NCBI GenBank assembly: GCA_036583965.1 | Contig: JAZBQD010000001.1 | Location: 30,538,597 to 30,602,596, forward strand | Direction: 5' to 3' | Source of the DNA: Prunella strophiata | Taxonomy: Eukaryota > Chordata > Aves > Passeriformes > Prunellidae | Length of the DNA: 64,000 bases | Shown: positions 63,404 through 64,000 of the stretch, one piece after another | How positions within the stretch are numbered: the stretch's first letter is position 1 | How the letters are laid out: each line of letters opens with the position of its first letter | Translations under genes and position numbers: made by a program | Notes under the pieces: model-generated | Told to the model about the DNA's origin: nothing | Databases searched by the model: none | The model's input: the letters and a program-made list of their open reading frames with translations, nothing else

Positions 63404-64000
63404 ACAACTTTATTTGCAATGTATTTGAGCTCAGCCAAAGGGTTCAAATGGGCTGGCTGGGGTTTGTCACCCACCTCAACACACTGGCATGTTCTGGAAA
63501 ACCAAGAGGAGGCACAGCACCCCTACCAGGAAAGGAGGCTGCTCTTGATGGAAGGGGACTTCCCCACTCTCCTTGCTCCACAGCCAAGCAGACTTAGCCA
63601 TGAGTTAGCAGTTGTCTTTGCTAAACTCCAGCATAAATAAGAGTCATTTTAATGAACAGAAAAAAAATAACCCATTTCGAAGAAAATTGTCAACCACACA
63701 CCAACAACTAGCTCTCAAGAGTGGAGGAATCTAATTAGACTACACAAAAAAAAGCTAATTTGTTTAATCCCTGAATTCTACTTTTCAAGGAATAAAAAAT
63801 GCAATACTTGGATGGTACTAGTAAGGGAACATCATGTGTAGTATCAGGACATACTGTACATCTCCTGCATCAAAACAAATTTGTAAAGACCAGTGATTAA
63901 AAAAAAAAAGCTGCGCTAGTTTTGGCAGTCACACAAGTTCCTTCAAACATGTTAGCTGTTGAAGGAAGTAAAGGGGGAACTCAGACAAGTCAATCCTCCT

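Larger units (their letters stand above)
60076..64000. other. Non-coding AT-rich stretch
   Basis: No gene was recognised. It includes two inverted repeats (60169-60204 and 63372-63403), an AT microsatellite (60827-60842), A13 runs near 60345 and 61138-61150, and the 126-codon plus ORF at 63260-63640. That ORF starts in a Lys/Pro-rich A/C tract and ends in a mildly GC-richer patch. It has no recognisable domain and is probably chance or part of an unrecognised repeat. Confidence 0.55.

Noticed and set aside
63441..63452. ggttcaaatgg resembling a tRNA B-box
   Set aside because: The final bases do not fit the T-loop consensus and no matching A-box or cloverleaf lies upstream.
63260..63640. Longest ORF (126 codons, + strand) as a gene
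   Set aside because: It begins in an A/C-rich low-complexity tract, has no recognisable domain or splice context, and its length is within chance for 64 kb.
1..64000. CRISPR arrays, prokaryotic operons or phage modules
   Set aside because: No regularly spaced repeats, no ribosome-binding-site/ORF packing, and vertebrate retroelements throughout.

Overview
This window reads as vertebrate nuclear DNA, most likely from a bird and possibly a songbird (inference). It is AT-rich throughout, has no dense ORFs or operon-like spacing, and carries many A/T homopolymers and dinucleotide microsatellites. Its recognisable transposable elements are avian: four CR1 LINE 3' fragments and one ERVL-type solo LTR. 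The species, chromosome and nearest genes cannot be told from the sequence. It could be intergenic (a gene desert) or the inside of a very long intron.

Layout: 1-6149 is unremarkable AT-rich DNA with a T/G low-complexity tract at 2294-2339 and one weak exon-like ORF at 1601-1803. A short CR1 tail lies at 6150-6203 and an A30 run at 8977-9006. A CpG-richer GC island at 14321-14590 stands out from its surroundings and is followed by palindromes and direct repeats (14846-14948). A degraded, older CR1 copy lies at 20254-20682 and a CA/TA microsatellite at 21313-21380. A younger CR1 tail on the + strand is at 31123-31322, a CR1 on the - strand at 34531-34865, and a complete-looking ERVL-type solo LTR on the - strand at 37081-37611. 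The rest is single-copy DNA. Several stretches there (about 28.0-29.7, 33.7-34.2, 43.6-45.6, 51.2-51.6 and 57.6-58.0 kb) have a mixed-composition, motif-dense texture that makes them candidates for conserved non-coding regulatory elements.

No protein-coding gene, tRNA, rRNA, snRNA or CRISPR array can be supported. The longest ORFs (up to 126 codons) are of the size expected by chance in 64 kb, and several are cut by homopolymers or lie inside repeats. Three short segments with plausible splice signals (1601-1803 +, 48513-48666 -, 60022-60075 -) and one protein-like ORF without good splice sites (23640-23810 -) are listed as unproven exon candidates.

I found no convincing new biological system. 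The items most worth a second look are the CpG island, the candidate exons, the cluster of regulatory-looking segments near 44.8-45.6 kb, and the 13-bp perfect hairpin at 63372-63403. Conservation and family calls were made from memory of avian repeat consensus sequences and by eye, with no database search.
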